Shown piece by piece: positions 8,534 through 17,749 of a stretch of DNA of 64,000 bases. Below the pieces are notes generated by a model. It did not search any database and was not told the DNA's origin. It saw nothing but the letters and a program-made list of their open reading frames with translations. The DNA lies in the NCBI RefSeq assembly GCF_019799905.1, contig NZ_JABGCI010000001.1, positions 434,001-498,000 of the forward strand. Direction: 5' to 3'. The translations under genes were made by a program, and so were the position numbers. Every line of letters starts with the position of its first letter. Position 1 is the first letter of the stretch. The stretch is from Trujillonella endophytica (GTDB lineage Bacteria; Actinomycetota; Actinomycetes; Mycobacteriales; Geodermatophilaceae).

Positions 8534-10231
8534 ATGTCCGCTCCCGCTCCTGCTCCCGCCCCCACGCCGGTCGTGCTCTCCGGCACCCCGGTGGTCCCCG
8601 GTGTCGCGTGGGGGCCCGTGGTGCGGCCGTCGGGGGCGGTGCGGCTGCCCGACGCGCCCACGGATGCGGTGGCCGAGGAGGCCCGCCCGGCGGAGAAGGA
8701 GCGCTTCACCGCGGCCGCCGGTGTCGTGGCCGATCGGCTGGCCGCACGGGCCGGAGCCGCGACCGGGGTGAGCGCCGAGGTCCTGTCGGCCACCGCCGGG
8801 CTGGCCCGCGACCGCGGCCTGCTCGCCGCGGTCGAGCAGCGCATCGACGCGGGCTCGCCGGCCGCGGTCGCCACCGTGGCGGCGGCCCAGCAGTTCGTCG
8901 ACCTCTTCACCGGCCTCGGCGGCGTGATGGCCGAGCGGGTCACCGACGTCCGGGACGTCCGCGACCGGATCGTCGCCGAGCTGACCGGGCAGGGGGAGCC
9001 CGGCGTCCCGGCGCCCGAGGTGCCCTCGGTGCTCCTCGCCGACGACCTGGCGCCCGCCGACACGGCCGGCCTCGACCCGGCCCGGGTGCTCGGGCTGGCG
9101 ACCTCGGAGGGTGGCGCCACCAGCCACACGGCGATCATCGCCCGCCAGCTCGGCCTGCCCTGCGTGGTCGCCGTCGCCGGTCTGGACGACGTCCCCGCCG
9201 GTGCGACCGTCCTGGTCGACGGCGAGCACGGGACCGTCACCGTCGCCCCGGACGAGCAGGTGGCGCGCGCCCGCGTCGCCGAGGCGCGCGAGATCGCCGC
9301 CCTGCTGGCCGCCTACCGCGGTCCGGCGGTCACCCGCGACGGCGTGGCCGTGCCGCTGCTGGCCAACGTGCAGGACGGTGCCGGGGTGCGCCTGGCCCTG
9401 GAGGCCTCGGCGGAGGGTGTCGGGCTGCTGCGCACCGAGCTGGCCTTCCTGGGTCGCGCGGAGGAGCCCTCGGTGGCCGAGCAGGCCGACGGCTATGCCG
9501 AGGTCCTCGCCGCGTGCGCCGGCCGCCGGGTCGTCGTCCGCACGCTGGACGCGGGGTCGGACAAGCCGCTCGCCTTCGCCACGCCGCCGGCCGAGGCCAA
9601 CCCGGCCCTGGGGGTGCGCGGCCTGCGGGTCGCCCGCCGTGACCCGGGGCTGCTCGACCGGCAGCTCGACGCCATCGCCGAGGCCTCCCGACGCACGCGC
9701 GAGGTGCCGTGGGTGATGGCCCCGATGGTCGCGACCGAGGCCGAGGCCGCCGACTTCGCCGCCCGGGTGCGTGCCCGCGGTCTGGTCCCGGGCGTCATGG
9801 TCGAGGTGCCGTCGGCTGCGCTGCTGGCCGACCGGCTGCTGCGGCACGTCGACTTCCTGTCACTGGGCACGAACGACCTGTCCCAGTACGCGCTGGCCGC
9901 CGACCGGCTCTCCGGTGAGCTGGCCGACCTCACCGACCCGTGGCAGCCGGCCCTGCTGACCCTCGTCCGGCACACGGCCGAGGCGGGCATCCGGGCGGGC
10001 CGTCCGGTCGGGGTGTGCGGCGAGGCGGCTGCCGACCCGCTGCTGGCCTGCGTCCTGGTGGGCCTCGGCGTGACCTCGCTGTCGTGCGCGGCGTCGTCGG
10101 TCGCGGGCGTGGGGGCCCGGCTGGCCACCGTGTCCCTCGATGCCTGCCGGCAGGCAGCGGAGGCGGCGCTGGACGCGGCCGATCCCGCCGCCGCGCGGGC
10201 CGCGGCGCGCGTCGCGCTGGCCGGGGGATGA
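8534..10231 (+). CDS. ptsI: PTS enzyme I (phosphoenolpyruvate-protein phosphotransferase)
   Basis: 565 aa, the usual length. The phosphorylated histidine is His198 in GGATSHTAIIARQLG. The C-terminal PEP-binding barrel shows GVGLLRTELAFLGR, VVRTLDAGSDKP, MVEVPSAALLAD, SLGTNDLSQY and the active-site cysteine region GVCGEAAADP. It starts phosphate flow from PEP to HPr. A weak CGAGG lies upstream of the ATG. The N-terminus has a short Ala/Pro run. It is divergent from fruR and shares its intergenic region. Confidence 0.93.
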   Translation: MSAPAPAPAPTPVVLSGTPVVPGVAWGPVVRPSGAVRLPDAPTDAVAEEARPAEKERFTAAAGVVADRLAARAGAATGVSAEVLSATAGLARDRGLLAAVEQRIDAGSPAAVATVAAAQQFVDLFTGLGGVMAERVTDVRDVRDRIVAELTGQGEPGVPAPEVPSVLLADDLAPADTAGLDPARVLGLATSEGGATSHTAIIARQLGLPCVVAVAGLDDVPAGATVLVDGEHGTVTVAPDEQVARARVAEAREIAALLAAYRGPAVTRDGVAVPLLANVQDGAGVRLALEASAEGVGLLRTELAFLGRAEEPSVAEQADGYAEVLAACAGRRVVVRTLDAGSDKPLAFATPPAEANPALGVRGLRVARRDPGLLDRQLDAIAEASRRTREVPWVMAPMVATEAEAADFAARVRARGLVPGVMVEVPSAALLADRLLRHVDFLSLGTNDLSQYALAADRLSGELADLTDPWQPALLTLVRHTAEAGIRAGRPVGVCGEAAADPLLACVLVGLGVTSLSCAASSVAGVGARLATVSLDACRQAAEAALDAADPAAARAAARVALAGG

Positions 10232-10235
10232 CCGG

Positions 10236-10252
10236 CACCCCTCGTCGGGGTG
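10236..10252 (+). terminator. Short hairpin after ptsI
   Basis: CACCCC, five-base loop, GGGGTG, starting five bases after the ptsI stop. Short stem and no clear T-run, so a modest call. Confidence 0.4.
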
Positions 10253-10362
10253 AGCTTCCGTAGGGATGTGAGGCAACACGCCTGCGATCCTTAGGAATAT
10301 CTTGGACCATGCCTGCTTTACTACAGGTGTTGGTTCCAACGACGACATCCCCGGAGAGCAGC

Positions 10363-10494
10363 ATGAGCACCGTGTCCACCTGGCGTCAGCGTCGACAGGC
10401 CGCGCGTTCCCGCCGGGCTGTGGAGCGCGCGGCTTTCCGTGCGCCCAGTCCCGCCCTGCGCGACGAGCTGCTGACCATCGCGAACAGCCGCTGA
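10363..10494 (+). CDS. Small basic hypothetical protein (43 aa)
   Basis: 43 aa starting MSTVSTWRQRRQAARSRR, rich in Arg and ending in LTIANSR. A GGAGAG Shine-Dalgarno at 10353-10358 supports the ATG at 10363 rather than the upstream in-frame ATG at 10309. It has its own AT-richer upstream region and a strong hairpin downstream, so it looks like a monocistronic gene. I do not recognise a function. The Arg-rich N-terminus suggests nucleic-acid or membrane-surface contact, but that is inference. Confidence 0.6.
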   Translation: MSTVSTWRQRRQAARSRRAVERAAFRAPSPALRDELLTIANSR

Positions 10495-10514
10495 GCAGCC
10501 ACACCACCGCACGC

Positions 10515-10549
10515 GCGACCCCGCCCTCCTCGACGGAGGCCGGGGTCGC
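10515..10549 (+). terminator. Intrinsic terminator after the 43-aa gene
   Basis: Two 15-base arms (starting GCGACCCCG and ending CGGGGTCGC) pair with a single mismatch around a TCGAC loop, 20 bases after the stop codon. Confidence 0.65.
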
Positions 10550-10574
10550 TGCCGTCTCAGGCCCCACAGGGGGG

Positions 10575-10940
10575 TCCTTCCCCAGTGCATCGTGTGGACG
10601 ACGGCGTGGCCCCGTCCGCGGCTCATCAGCCACCGGTTGACGGGCAGGGTGACGACGAAGGCGACGGCGAGCGCGAACGCCAGCGCACCCCAGAACAGCA
10701 CGCTCGCCAGGCCGGCCTCCATGGCGCCGGGCACGGCCACCATGACGCCGTTGTCGACCAGTCCCATGACCGTGATCGACAGGGTGTCGGCGGAGAGGGC
10801 CACCTCCAGGGCGGCCCGGAACGGCAGGCCGGTGCGGAGCACCCCGCGCATGGAGCGTCGCCCGGGTGGCGGCGTGCCAGCTCACCCGGTGGTCGCCGAC
10901 GGAGTGTGCGGAGTGCCCGGTCTCGACCGTGCGGACGTGG
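10575..10940 (-). pseudogene. DUF4396 membrane protein with internal deletion and frameshift
   Basis: The C-terminal half reads from 10851 as MRGVLRTGLPFRAALEVA, then two membrane segments (VPGAMEAGLASVLFWG and LAFALAVAFVVTLPVNRW) and RGRGHAVVH, typical of DUF4396. The expected N-terminal piece, VSWHAATRATLH, lies immediately upstream but in another frame. The roughly 45 residues that normally separate ATLH from the LTMRGVLR segment (the Cys/Gly-rich first membrane helix) are missing. An in-frame deletion product is impossible without a shift. A remnant of family A (AAGGACC) sits at its 3' end where the stop should be. Expression of the C-terminal half from 10851 cannot be excluded. Confidence 0.55.
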
Positions 10941-11093
10941 TCCGTGGTCGTCCTCCTCGAGTAGGCGGTACCGGTACCGCTACGGGTGTATGCGGTGATA
11001 CGCCGGTGCGTCCGGGACGTCACGCCCCTCCGGTCTCCCCCGCAGGGGTCGGTCCGTCTCAACCACGGCGCCGGTCCTGCCGATCGGGGACAG

Positions 11094-12569
11094 GTGAGGA
11101 CTCCCGACCGCGGTGGACGGCTCCGGCCGGGACGCCGGCCCAGCACCACCCCGCCGGCCGCGACACCCGAGGGGACGGCGGCCACGCGCCTCGCCGCCCT
11201 CGAGGACGCCGCCGCCGGGCTCTCCTCCGGTGCCGATCCCGCCGAGGCGCTCACCGACCTGCTGGACCGCGCCGCGCGGGCGCTCCCCGGTGCCGCTCTG
11301 CTGCTCGCCGTCACCCCGGCAGGTACCGAGGGTGTGCTCTCCCGGGCGGTGGGGGTCCCCGCCGAGCAGGTGGCCGGACTCGCCGCGGTCCTGGTGTCCG
11401 GCAGCGCGCCGGCGCCCGGGGCCGTCGTCGTCGACGTGGTCTCGGGCCGGCGCTGGCTCGGCCGGCTCGCCGCCCTGCCCGGGACGGCGACGGACGCGGC
11501 GGACGGCGCCGGTTCCCTCGCCGACGCGCCCGGGGTGCTGCCCGCCTACGCCGGGCTCGCCGCGGCCGTCCTCGAGCGCTCCGCCGCGGGTGAGGAGGCG
11601 CGCCGTGCGGCCGCCCGCGTCGACGCCCTCCTCTCCCTGGGCTCGGCCCTGGCCGCCGCGTCCGATGCCCCGGCCGTGTGCGTCGAGGCCGCCGACGTGC
11701 TGCCCGTCGTCGTCGGGTGTGACCGGGTCGCCCTGCTGCTGTGGGAGACCGGCGCCGGACGGCTCCGTGCGGTCGCGGGCAGTGGCTCGCCCGACCCGCT
11801 CCCCCTGGAGCTGTACGCCGAGGAGACCCCCGAGCTCGTGGGCATGCTCACCGACCGCACCCCCCGCGTGCTGCGCTGGGAGACGTGCAGCCCGGCGGTG
11901 CGCGACATGCTGGGCGCGGGCGGCATCACCGACGCGCTCGCCGTCCCGCTCGTCGCCGGCGGCGCCTTCCTCGGCGTGGTCACGGCCAGCTGGCCGGCCG
12001 GCCGCGCGCCCGCCGGACTGGAGGGCGAGCACCTCGGCCGGCTCGGTGCCGCGGCCGACCAGGTCGCCGTCGCGCTGGACCGGATCCGGCTCGCCGACAC
12101 CCTCCGCCACCAGGCCACGCACGACCCCCTGACCGGTCTGCCCAACCGGGAGCTGCTGCGCCAGCGGCTGGAGACGGCGCTCACCACGGTGCGCCCCGAC
12201 CAGCACGTCGGCGTCCTCTGCTGCGACCTCGACGGCTTCGCCGCGGTCAACGACGCCCACGGTGCCCAGGCGGGCGACGAGCTGCTGCGACAGGTCTCCG
12301 CGCGGCTGCGCGCCGCCGTCCGCCCGGCCGACACCGTCGCGCGGCTGGGTGCCGACGAGTTCGCCGTCGTCCTCCCGGGTCTGGGCACCCCGGGGGACGT
12401 CGAGGCCGTGCTGGCGCGCGTCCGCGCCTGCTTCACCGAGCCGTTCCGCCTGGCCCGCCGGCCGGTGCGGGTCGAGACCGCCGTCGGCGTGGCCGTGCAC
12501 TCCGGTGAGTGGGGCGTGGCCGACGACCTGCTCGGCGCCGCCCTCGCCGACCGCCGCCGGCAGCCCTGA
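11094..12569 (+). CDS. GAF and GGDEF domain protein (putative diguanylate cyclase)
   Basis: 491 aa. Residues about 1-190 are Ala-rich with weak sensor character. A GAF domain follows (about 195-335, VDALLSLGSALAAASDAPAV onward) and then a GGDEF domain (DPLTGLPNRELLRQRLE, CCDLDGFAAVNDAHG). The active-site loop reads GADEF rather than GGDEF, and the domain ends early after GVAVHSGEW, so activity is uncertain. The GTG at 11094 has GGGGA upstream. No EAL domain or transmembrane helix is evident. Confidence 0.8.
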   Translation: MRTPDRGGRLRPGRRPSTTPPAATPEGTAATRLAALEDAAAGLSSGADPAEALTDLLDRAARALPGAALLLAVTPAGTEGVLSRAVGVPAEQVAGLAAVLVSGSAPAPGAVVVDVVSGRRWLGRLAALPGTATDAADGAGSLADAPGVLPAYAGLAAAVLERSAAGEEARRAAARVDALLSLGSALAAASDAPAVCVEAADVLPVVVGCDRVALLLWETGAGRLRAVAGSGSPDPLPLELYAEETPELVGMLTDRTPRVLRWETCSPAVRDMLGAGGITDALAVPLVAGGAFLGVVTASWPAGRAPAGLEGEHLGRLGAAADQVAVALDRIRLADTLRHQATHDPLTGLPNRELLRQRLETALTTVRPDQHVGVLCCDLDGFAAVNDAHGAQAGDELLRQVSARLRAAVRPADTVARLGADEFAVVLPGLGTPGDVEAVLARVRACFTEPFRLARRPVRVETAVGVAVHSGEWGVADDLLGAALADRRRQP

Positions 12570-12584
12570 CCGGCGGCGCCCCCC

Positions 12585-13427
12585 TCAGTCCCGGAGACGC
12601 GCCCGCAGGGCAGCCTGCTCCTCGGGGCCGAAGCCGTGTGCGGTCAGCCAGCCGAGCGGCCCGCCGTGCCGTTCGTCCAGCCAAGCCAGCACGCGCTCCA
12701 TGGTCTCGGCACGCGGGGTGTGCAGGGCGACGTCGCGCTTCTCCATGTCCTCCGCGTAGGTGGGGGAGGTCGCCAGCTTGGCCACGAGGGCGTCGATGAC
12801 GTCGGCCGTCATGGCGTAGTCGGCGACGATCTCCTCGGCCGGCACGCCGGCCACCGCCAGCGCGAAGGCCACGATGACGCCGGTGCGGTCCTTGCCCGCC
12901 GCGCAGTGCACCACCGACGCGCCGTCCGCGGCCGCCAGGGCACGCAGCGCCCCGAGCACGTTCTCCGGCCTGTGCTCGAGGTAGCCCAGGTACGAGCGGA
13001 CGGCGGGCGGCTCCTCCTGGTCCCGCTCGCCGACCTGCCGCGGCAACAGGGACTCCAGCCAGCCGCCGGGCAGCTCCGGGACCTCGGCCTCCTCCACGGC
13101 GAAGACGTCGGTGCGGTGACCGCGCTCGGGCAGCAGGCTGAAGTGCCGGTGCGTCACCTCGGGCACGTCGCGCAGCGGGCCGCGGCCCTCCATCAGCACC
13201 TCGGCGGTGCTGCGCAGGTCGATGACCTCCCGGAGGCCGAGCTCGGCCACCAGCCGGCGGACGTCGTCCCCGCTGAGGGTCTGCAGGTTGTCGCTGCGCA
13301 GCACCCGTCCCGACCGCGTCGTCCCGCCGTCGACGGTGGGCAGGCCGCCCAGGTCACGGGTGTTGGTCGTCCCGTCCAGGGGGAGCCAGCGGTCGGTGCG
13401 CACGGGGTCAGCGGAGCGAGAGGTCAC
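12585..13427 (-). CDS. Tyrosine-protein phosphatase (Y_phosphatase3 family)
   Basis: 280 aa. The N-terminal signature NTRDLGGLPTVDGGTTRSGRVLRSDNL and the phosphatase loop HCAAGKDRTG (Cys-x5-Arg with the extra Asp of the MptpB/PtpB-like group) identify it. This family acts on phosphotyrosine and sometimes phosphoinositides. The GTG at 13427 gives a start close to the conserved WLPLDGTTNTRDLGG; the frame continues upstream but without family similarity. It is convergent with the GGDEF gene, with a 15-base gap. Confidence 0.85.
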   Translation of the reverse strand: MTSRSADPVRTDRWLPLDGTTNTRDLGGLPTVDGGTTRSGRVLRSDNLQTLSGDDVRRLVAELGLREVIDLRSTAEVLMEGRGPLRDVPEVTHRHFSLLPERGHRTDVFAVEEAEVPELPGGWLESLLPRQVGERDQEEPPAVRSYLGYLEHRPENVLGALRALAAADGASVVHCAAGKDRTGVIVAFALAVAGVPAEEIVADYAMTADVIDALVAKLATSPTYAEDMEKRDVALHTPRAETMERVLAWLDERHGGPLGWLTAHGFGPEEQAALRARLRD

Positions 13428-13617
13428 GTCCCGACGGTACGACGGGCCGGGAACCGCGCAGCGACGGGCGGGAGTCCACCGGGCGAGACGCCGCCGACGT
13501 CGAGCAGCCGTGGGAGCCCAGGTCAGGGGCCGGTCGACCGATGAGAATGCCCGGCGACCCGGGTCAGTCCCCTCAGGCCCGGTTCCCCCGGCCGGCCGCA
13601 CCGATGGAGGCGCGCAG

Positions 13618-14280
13618 ATGTCACTCACCCGGATCCACAACCTGTCCATCTCGCTCGACGGCTTCGCGACCGGGGAGCCGCAGTCCGCCGAGGCGCCCTT
13701 CGGCCATGCCGGCCATCGCCTGCACGAGTGGATGCTCCGCACCCGGTTCTGGGCCGTGGAGGGCGCCGGAGGTGGAGCGGACGCGGGCGGGTCGACGGGA
13801 GTCGACCACGCGTTCGCGGAGCGCCACGGCATCGGCTTCGGAGCCGAGATCATGGGCGCCAACAAGTTCGGCCCGCCGGGCTGGCAGGACGACCCGGACT
13901 GGAGGGGCTGGTGGGGGCCGAACCCGCCGTTCCACACACCGACCTTCGTGCTCACCCACCACCGGCTGCCCCCGATGGAGATGGAGGGCGGCACCACGTT
14001 CCACTTCCTCGACGCCGCTCCGGCCGACGCGCTCGAGACCGCTCGTGCAGCCGCCGACGGCAAGGACGTCCGGATCGGCGGCGGCCCCACCGTCGTGCGC
14101 GACTTCCTCGCCGCCGGGCTCGTCGACCACATGCACCTGGTCCAGGTGCCCATCGTGCTCGGCCGCGGCGTCCGTCTCTGGGACGGCCTGGAGGCCCTCG
14201 AGGACGCCTACGACGTCGAGGCCGTCTCGTCCCCCAGCGGCGTCACCCACCTCACGTTCAGCCGCACGCCGGTCCCGTGA
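13618..14280 (+). CDS. Dihydrofolate reductase family (RibD C-terminal domain-like) protein
   Basis: 220 aa. The DHFR/RibD fold is shown by HNLSISLDGFATG at the N-terminus, GANKFGPPGW, TPTFVLTHH and the NADPH-binding IGGGPTVVRDFLAAGLVDHMHLVQVPIVLG (pattern spread over residues about 155-185). Such stand-alone domains are putative NADPH-dependent reductases of unknown substrate. Its last 23 bases overlap the 3' end of the convergent gene. Confidence 0.82.
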   Translation: MSLTRIHNLSISLDGFATGEPQSAEAPFGHAGHRLHEWMLRTRFWAVEGAGGGADAGGSTGVDHAFAERHGIGFGAEIMGANKFGPPGWQDDPDWRGWWGPNPPFHTPTFVLTHHRLPPMEMEGGTTFHFLDAAPADALETARAAADGKDVRIGGGPTVVRDFLAAGLVDHMHLVQVPIVLGRGVRLWDGLEALEDAYDVEAVSSPSGVTHLTFSRTPVP

Positions 14281-15211
14281 ACACCGGCCCGGCCGCGACG
14301 TCGTCCGGGCTGCCGTCCTGGCGCACCAGGGCGTCGCAGACGTCGAGCAGCCCCCGCCGCAGGCCGGCGGCCCGCTCCGCCAGCTCACGCTGCCGGCGCA
14401 CGTACTCGGCCCTGCCCTCCGGGGTCTCCACCGCGACGGCGGGCCGGCCGTAGGAGCTCAGGTCGTAGGGCGAGGCCTGCATGTCCAACAGCCGGACGTC
14501 GGCGGCGAGGGCGAAGCAGTCCAGCGCGAGCTCGCCGGGCACCGCGGGGCCCAGCTTCAGCGACCACTTGTGCAGGTCCATCCCGGCGTGCAGGCAGCCC
14601 GGCTGCTCGAGGTCGACCTGCGTGGCGCGGGTGGGCTGCAGCGCGTTGCGGCCCACGGCCTCCGGGGTGAAGAAGCGGAACGCGTCGTAGTGGGTGCACC
14701 GGATCGGCTGGGCCTCGACGACGGCGTCCGTGCCGGCCCGTCCCAGCCGCAGCGGCAGGGGGTGCCGGCGCTCGTCGGCCCGGTAGACCATCGCCCACTC
14801 GTGCAGGCCGAAGCAGCCGGTGAACGCCGGCCGGGAGGCGGTGGCGGCCAGCAGCCCGGCGACGAACCGCACGGTGTCGCCCCGGTCGGCCAGGAAGGCG
14901 GCTGCGTCCAGGCCCACCGTGCCGTCGGGGGCGGTCGCGTACCAGCGGCCGCTGCCCTGCGGGGCGGGCGTCCCGGTGTCGGGCAGCAGGGCCACCCCGG
15001 CTCCGGGGTGCCAGCGGCGCAGCAGCGCGGGCCGGGTGTCGTAGTACGTGTAGAGGAAGTCCTCGACCGCGTGGGTCTCCCCGCGGGCGCGCCGGTCGCG
15101 GCGCGCGGCGGTGAGGGCGTCGGCGCGCTCGGCGTGCGCCGCCGCCCGGCGCCGCCACTCGTGGGCCGGGAGCCGGGTCCCGGACGGGCCGGAGGGGACG
15201 GCGGTCGGCAC
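14258..15211 (-). CDS. Actinobacterial conserved protein (family often labelled 3-methyladenine DNA glycosylase)
   Basis: 317 aa from a GTG. I recognise the family by the DFLYTYYDTRPALLRRWHPG stretch, FGLHEWAMVYR, RCTHYDAFRFFTPEA, QPGCLHAGMDLHKWSLKLGP and a C-terminal AEYVRRQRELAERAAGLR helix. Databases often name such proteins 3-methyladenine DNA glycosylase, but I see no helix-hairpin-helix or AAG signature, so the enzymatic name should be treated with caution. The conserved His, Cys and Asp residues suggest a metal- or nucleotide-binding enzyme. Confidence 0.7.
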   Translation of the reverse strand: MPTAVPSGPSGTRLPAHEWRRRAAAHAERADALTAARRDRRARGETHAVEDFLYTYYDTRPALLRRWHPGAGVALLPDTGTPAPQGSGRWYATAPDGTVGLDAAAFLADRGDTVRFVAGLLAATASRPAFTGCFGLHEWAMVYRADERRHPLPLRLGRAGTDAVVEAQPIRCTHYDAFRFFTPEAVGRNALQPTRATQVDLEQPGCLHAGMDLHKWSLKLGPAVPGELALDCFALAADVRLLDMQASPYDLSSYGRPAVAVETPEGRAEYVRRQRELAERAAGLRRGLLDVCDALVRQDGSPDDVAAGPVFTGPACG

Positions 15212-15417
15212 GGCTCCAGCGTAGGAGCGGCCGTCGCGGGAGCCGGTCGCGGGCGTCCGGCCGACGGCGGACCCGTGACACGTGTCAGGGGTCCACCGTG
15301 CCGCCGCCCGCGGGAGTCGTGAGAGGTGACACCTGTGCCGGGCGCGGACCGGCGGCAGCCTCGGAGGTGCCCAGGGACCGGCCGGACCACGGCCGGGGGG
15401 CAGCACGAGGAGGCCAC

Positions 15418-16389
15418 ATGCGCCCGCACGCCGTCCTGACCCCGCGACCGGGACCCGGGAGCGCCGGCACCCCGGCCGTCGAGGTGGTCGACCTCGAACG
15501 CCGCTACGGCTCCTTCCGGGCCGTCCGCGGCATCTCCTTCGAGGTCCTCCCTGGAGAGGTGTTCGCCCTGCTGGGGGTCAACGGCGCCGGCAAGACGTCG
15601 GCGCTCGAGGTGCTCGAGGGGCTGGCCCGGCCGGCCGCCGGCACCGTCCGGGTGCTGGGTGCCGATCCGATCGCCGACCGGGCCGTCGTCCGGCCCGCGC
15701 TGGGCGTGCTGCTGCAGGCCAGCGGGCTGCCCGGCGACCTGACGGTGGCCGAGACGGTGCGGGCGTGGGCCGGCACCCTCACCTCCCCGCAGCCGGTGGA
15801 CGACGCCCTCGCCCAGGTCGGCCTCACCGACCGGGCCGACGTCCGGGTCCGCAGCCTCTCCGGTGGCGAGCGGCGCCGGCTCGACCTCTCCCTCGCCCTG
15901 CTCGGGCGGCCGCGGGTCATCGTCCTCGACGAGCCGACCACCGGGCTGGACCCGGAGAGCCGGCGCACGCTCTGGGGGCTGATCCGCCGGCGGGTGGCCG
16001 AGGGCGCCGCCGTGGTCCTCACCACCCACCACCTGGAGGAGGCCGAGGAGCTGGCGGACCGCATCGCCGTCATGCGGGCCGGTCGCATCGTGCTGGCCGG
16101 GACCGCCGGCGAGATCGCCGCCACGCAGCCGGCGACGATCCGATTCGAGCTGCCGCCGGACGCGCCGGACGTGCCCGAGCTGCCCGGTGCCCGCCTCGTC
16201 ACGAGGGCCCCGCGCGTCGAGCTGCACACCCGGGCGCTGCAGCCGGTGCTCACCCGGCTGCTGACCTGGGCCGAGCGCGAGGGCGTCGTCCTGACCGGGC
16301 TGCAGGCCCGCTCGGCCACCCTCGAGCAGGCCTTCCTCGCCGTCGCCGACGCACCCGACGAGTCCCACCCCGTCCACCCCGCCGCCTGA
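15418..16389 (+). CDS. ABC exporter ATP-binding protein
   Basis: 323 aa. Walker A GVNGAGKTS, signature LSGGERRRL and Walker B VIVLDEPTTGLDP are intact, and a DrrA-like C-terminal extension follows (about 235-323). The GAGGAGG Shine-Dalgarno fixes the ATG at 15418. It forms one operon with the permease, sensor kinase and response regulator, the typical layout of drug or lipid-stress exporters regulated by a DesKR-type pair. Confidence 0.88.
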   Translation: MRPHAVLTPRPGPGSAGTPAVEVVDLERRYGSFRAVRGISFEVLPGEVFALLGVNGAGKTSALEVLEGLARPAAGTVRVLGADPIADRAVVRPALGVLLQASGLPGDLTVAETVRAWAGTLTSPQPVDDALAQVGLTDRADVRVRSLSGGERRRLDLSLALLGRPRVIVLDEPTTGLDPESRRTLWGLIRRRVAEGAAVVLTTHHLEEAEELADRIAVMRAGRIVLAGTAGEIAATQPATIRFELPPDAPDVPELPGARLVTRAPRVELHTRALQPVLTRLLTWAEREGVVLTGLQARSATLEQAFLAVADAPDESHPVHPAA

Positions 16390-16414
16390 GCGACCGATCC
16401 GGAGGACCGCGACC

Positions 16415-17749
16415 GTGACCACCCCGACCCCGACCCTGACCCCGACCGCGCCGGCCGCCCCCGCACCGTCCCGGCTGCGCCGGACCCTCGTCCTGGCCCG
16501 CGCCGAGACCCGCCTGCTCGTGCGCAACCGCACCGCCCTGGTCAACTCCGTGCTGCTGCCGCTGCTGCTCGTGGCCGGCGTCCCGGCGCTCGACCTGGAC
16601 CGCGAGGGCCCGGCGGGTCCGCTGCTCCTCGTGGCCGCCATCGGCGTCACGCTCGTCTTCCTGACCTACTACAACCTGGTCACCACGTTCGTGGCCCGCC
16701 GCGAGGACCTGGTGCTGCAGCGGATGCGCACCGGCGAGCTCACCGACGCCGAGGTGCTGTTCGGCACGGCCACGCCCACGCTGCTCGTCACGGTGGGCCA
16801 GGTGGTGCTGGTGACCGCCGGCGTCGCCGTCATCGGCCAGTGGGTCGCGCCGGTGGACGTCGTCCTCCCGCTGGTGGCCCTGCTCGGCGGTGCGGCGCTG
16901 ATGGTGCTGCTCGCCGCGGCGTCGGCGGCCTTCACCCGCACCCCGGAGAGCGCCCAGATCACCACCCTGCCGCTCGTCATGGCGACGACGGCGCTGTCGG
17001 GCCTGCTCTTCCCGCTCTCCACGCTGCCCGGCGGGCTGGCCGACGTCGCCCGCTTCCTGCCGCTCACGCCGGTGGTGGAGCTGGCGACGCTGGGGCTGGC
17101 CGGCCGTGACGCCCACGGTGCCGCCGTCGACCTCGCCGGTGCCTGGGCCGCGGCGCCGCTGCCGCTCGCGGTGCTGGCGACCTGGCTGGTGGCCGGCGCC
17201 GTCGTGGCGCCCCGGGTGTTCCCCTGGGCGCCGCGACGGGGACCGTGGTCCCGGGCGGCGGCGGCCGGTACGGCAGCATGGCCGCCGTGCCGACCGTCGC
17301 CCGCTGGTGGCAGGGCCGCACGGCCCCGCAGCGGATCGACCTCTACACCCGCTGGTCGTTCTACACCTGGCTCGCCGTCACGCCGCTGCTGGGCCTGGGG
17401 GTGTACGGCGCGGCGGAGCGGGCGACGGGCCCGGCCCCCACCGTGTTCCTCGCCGGCTCGCTCGCCGTCTGCGTCACCGGGGTCTGGCTGTCGCACGCCG
17501 GCCTGGCCGCCCACCGCGAGGGCCGCCCGCTGCCGCGGGGGCCGCTCACGGCGGCCGCGGTCGCCGCCGTGGTCACGGCGGGGGCCGCCGTCTGGGCGTT
17601 CGCCCCGGAGAGCACGGACACCCCGGCGATGGCCTGGGGCCTGGCCATGCCGCCGGCCATGGCGCTCACTGCGGCCTCCAGCGCCTGGCCGTCGCCGCGG
17701 CTCACCCGGTGGGGCTTCGGGATCGGCGGGGCGACCGGCATCGTGGTGA
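16415..17749 (+). CDS. ABC exporter permease with anomalous open 3' end
   Basis: The first about 285 residues are a six-helix ABC-2 type permease: LVLARAETRLLVRNRTALVN, TYYNLVTTFVARREDLVLQRMRTGELTD, and FPLSTLPGGLADVARFLPLTP before helix 6. The reading frame has no stop at the expected end (near 17240, after FPWAPRRG). It runs on to 17749 as low-complexity Arg/Pro sequence that overlaps the kinase gene by 472 bases. The native stop has probably been lost or a small indel shifted the frame. GTG start with GGAGG upstream. Confidence 0.75.
   Translation: MTTPTPTLTPTAPAAPAPSRLRRTLVLARAETRLLVRNRTALVNSVLLPLLLVAGVPALDLDREGPAGPLLLVAAIGVTLVFLTYYNLVTTFVARREDLVLQRMRTGELTDAEVLFGTATPTLLVTVGQVVLVTAGVAVIGQWVAPVDVVLPLVALLGGAALMVLLAAASAAFTRTPESAQITTLPLVMATTALSGLLFPLSTLPGGLADVARFLPLTPVVELATLGLAGRDAHGAAVDLAGAWAAAPLPLAVLATWLVAGAVVAPRVFPWAPRRGPWSRAAAAGTAAWPPCRPSPAGGRAARPRSGSTSTPAGRSTPGSPSRRCWAWGCTARRSGRRARPPPCSSPARSPSASPGSGCRTPAWPPTARAARCRGGRSRRPRSPPWSRRGPPSGRSPRRARTPRRWPGAWPCRRPWRSLRPPAPGRRRGSPGGASGSAGRPASW

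Noticed and set aside
14258-15211. Firm call of 3-methyladenine DNA glycosylase
   Set aside because: The name is traditional for this family, but I see no glycosylase signature, so only the family is reported.
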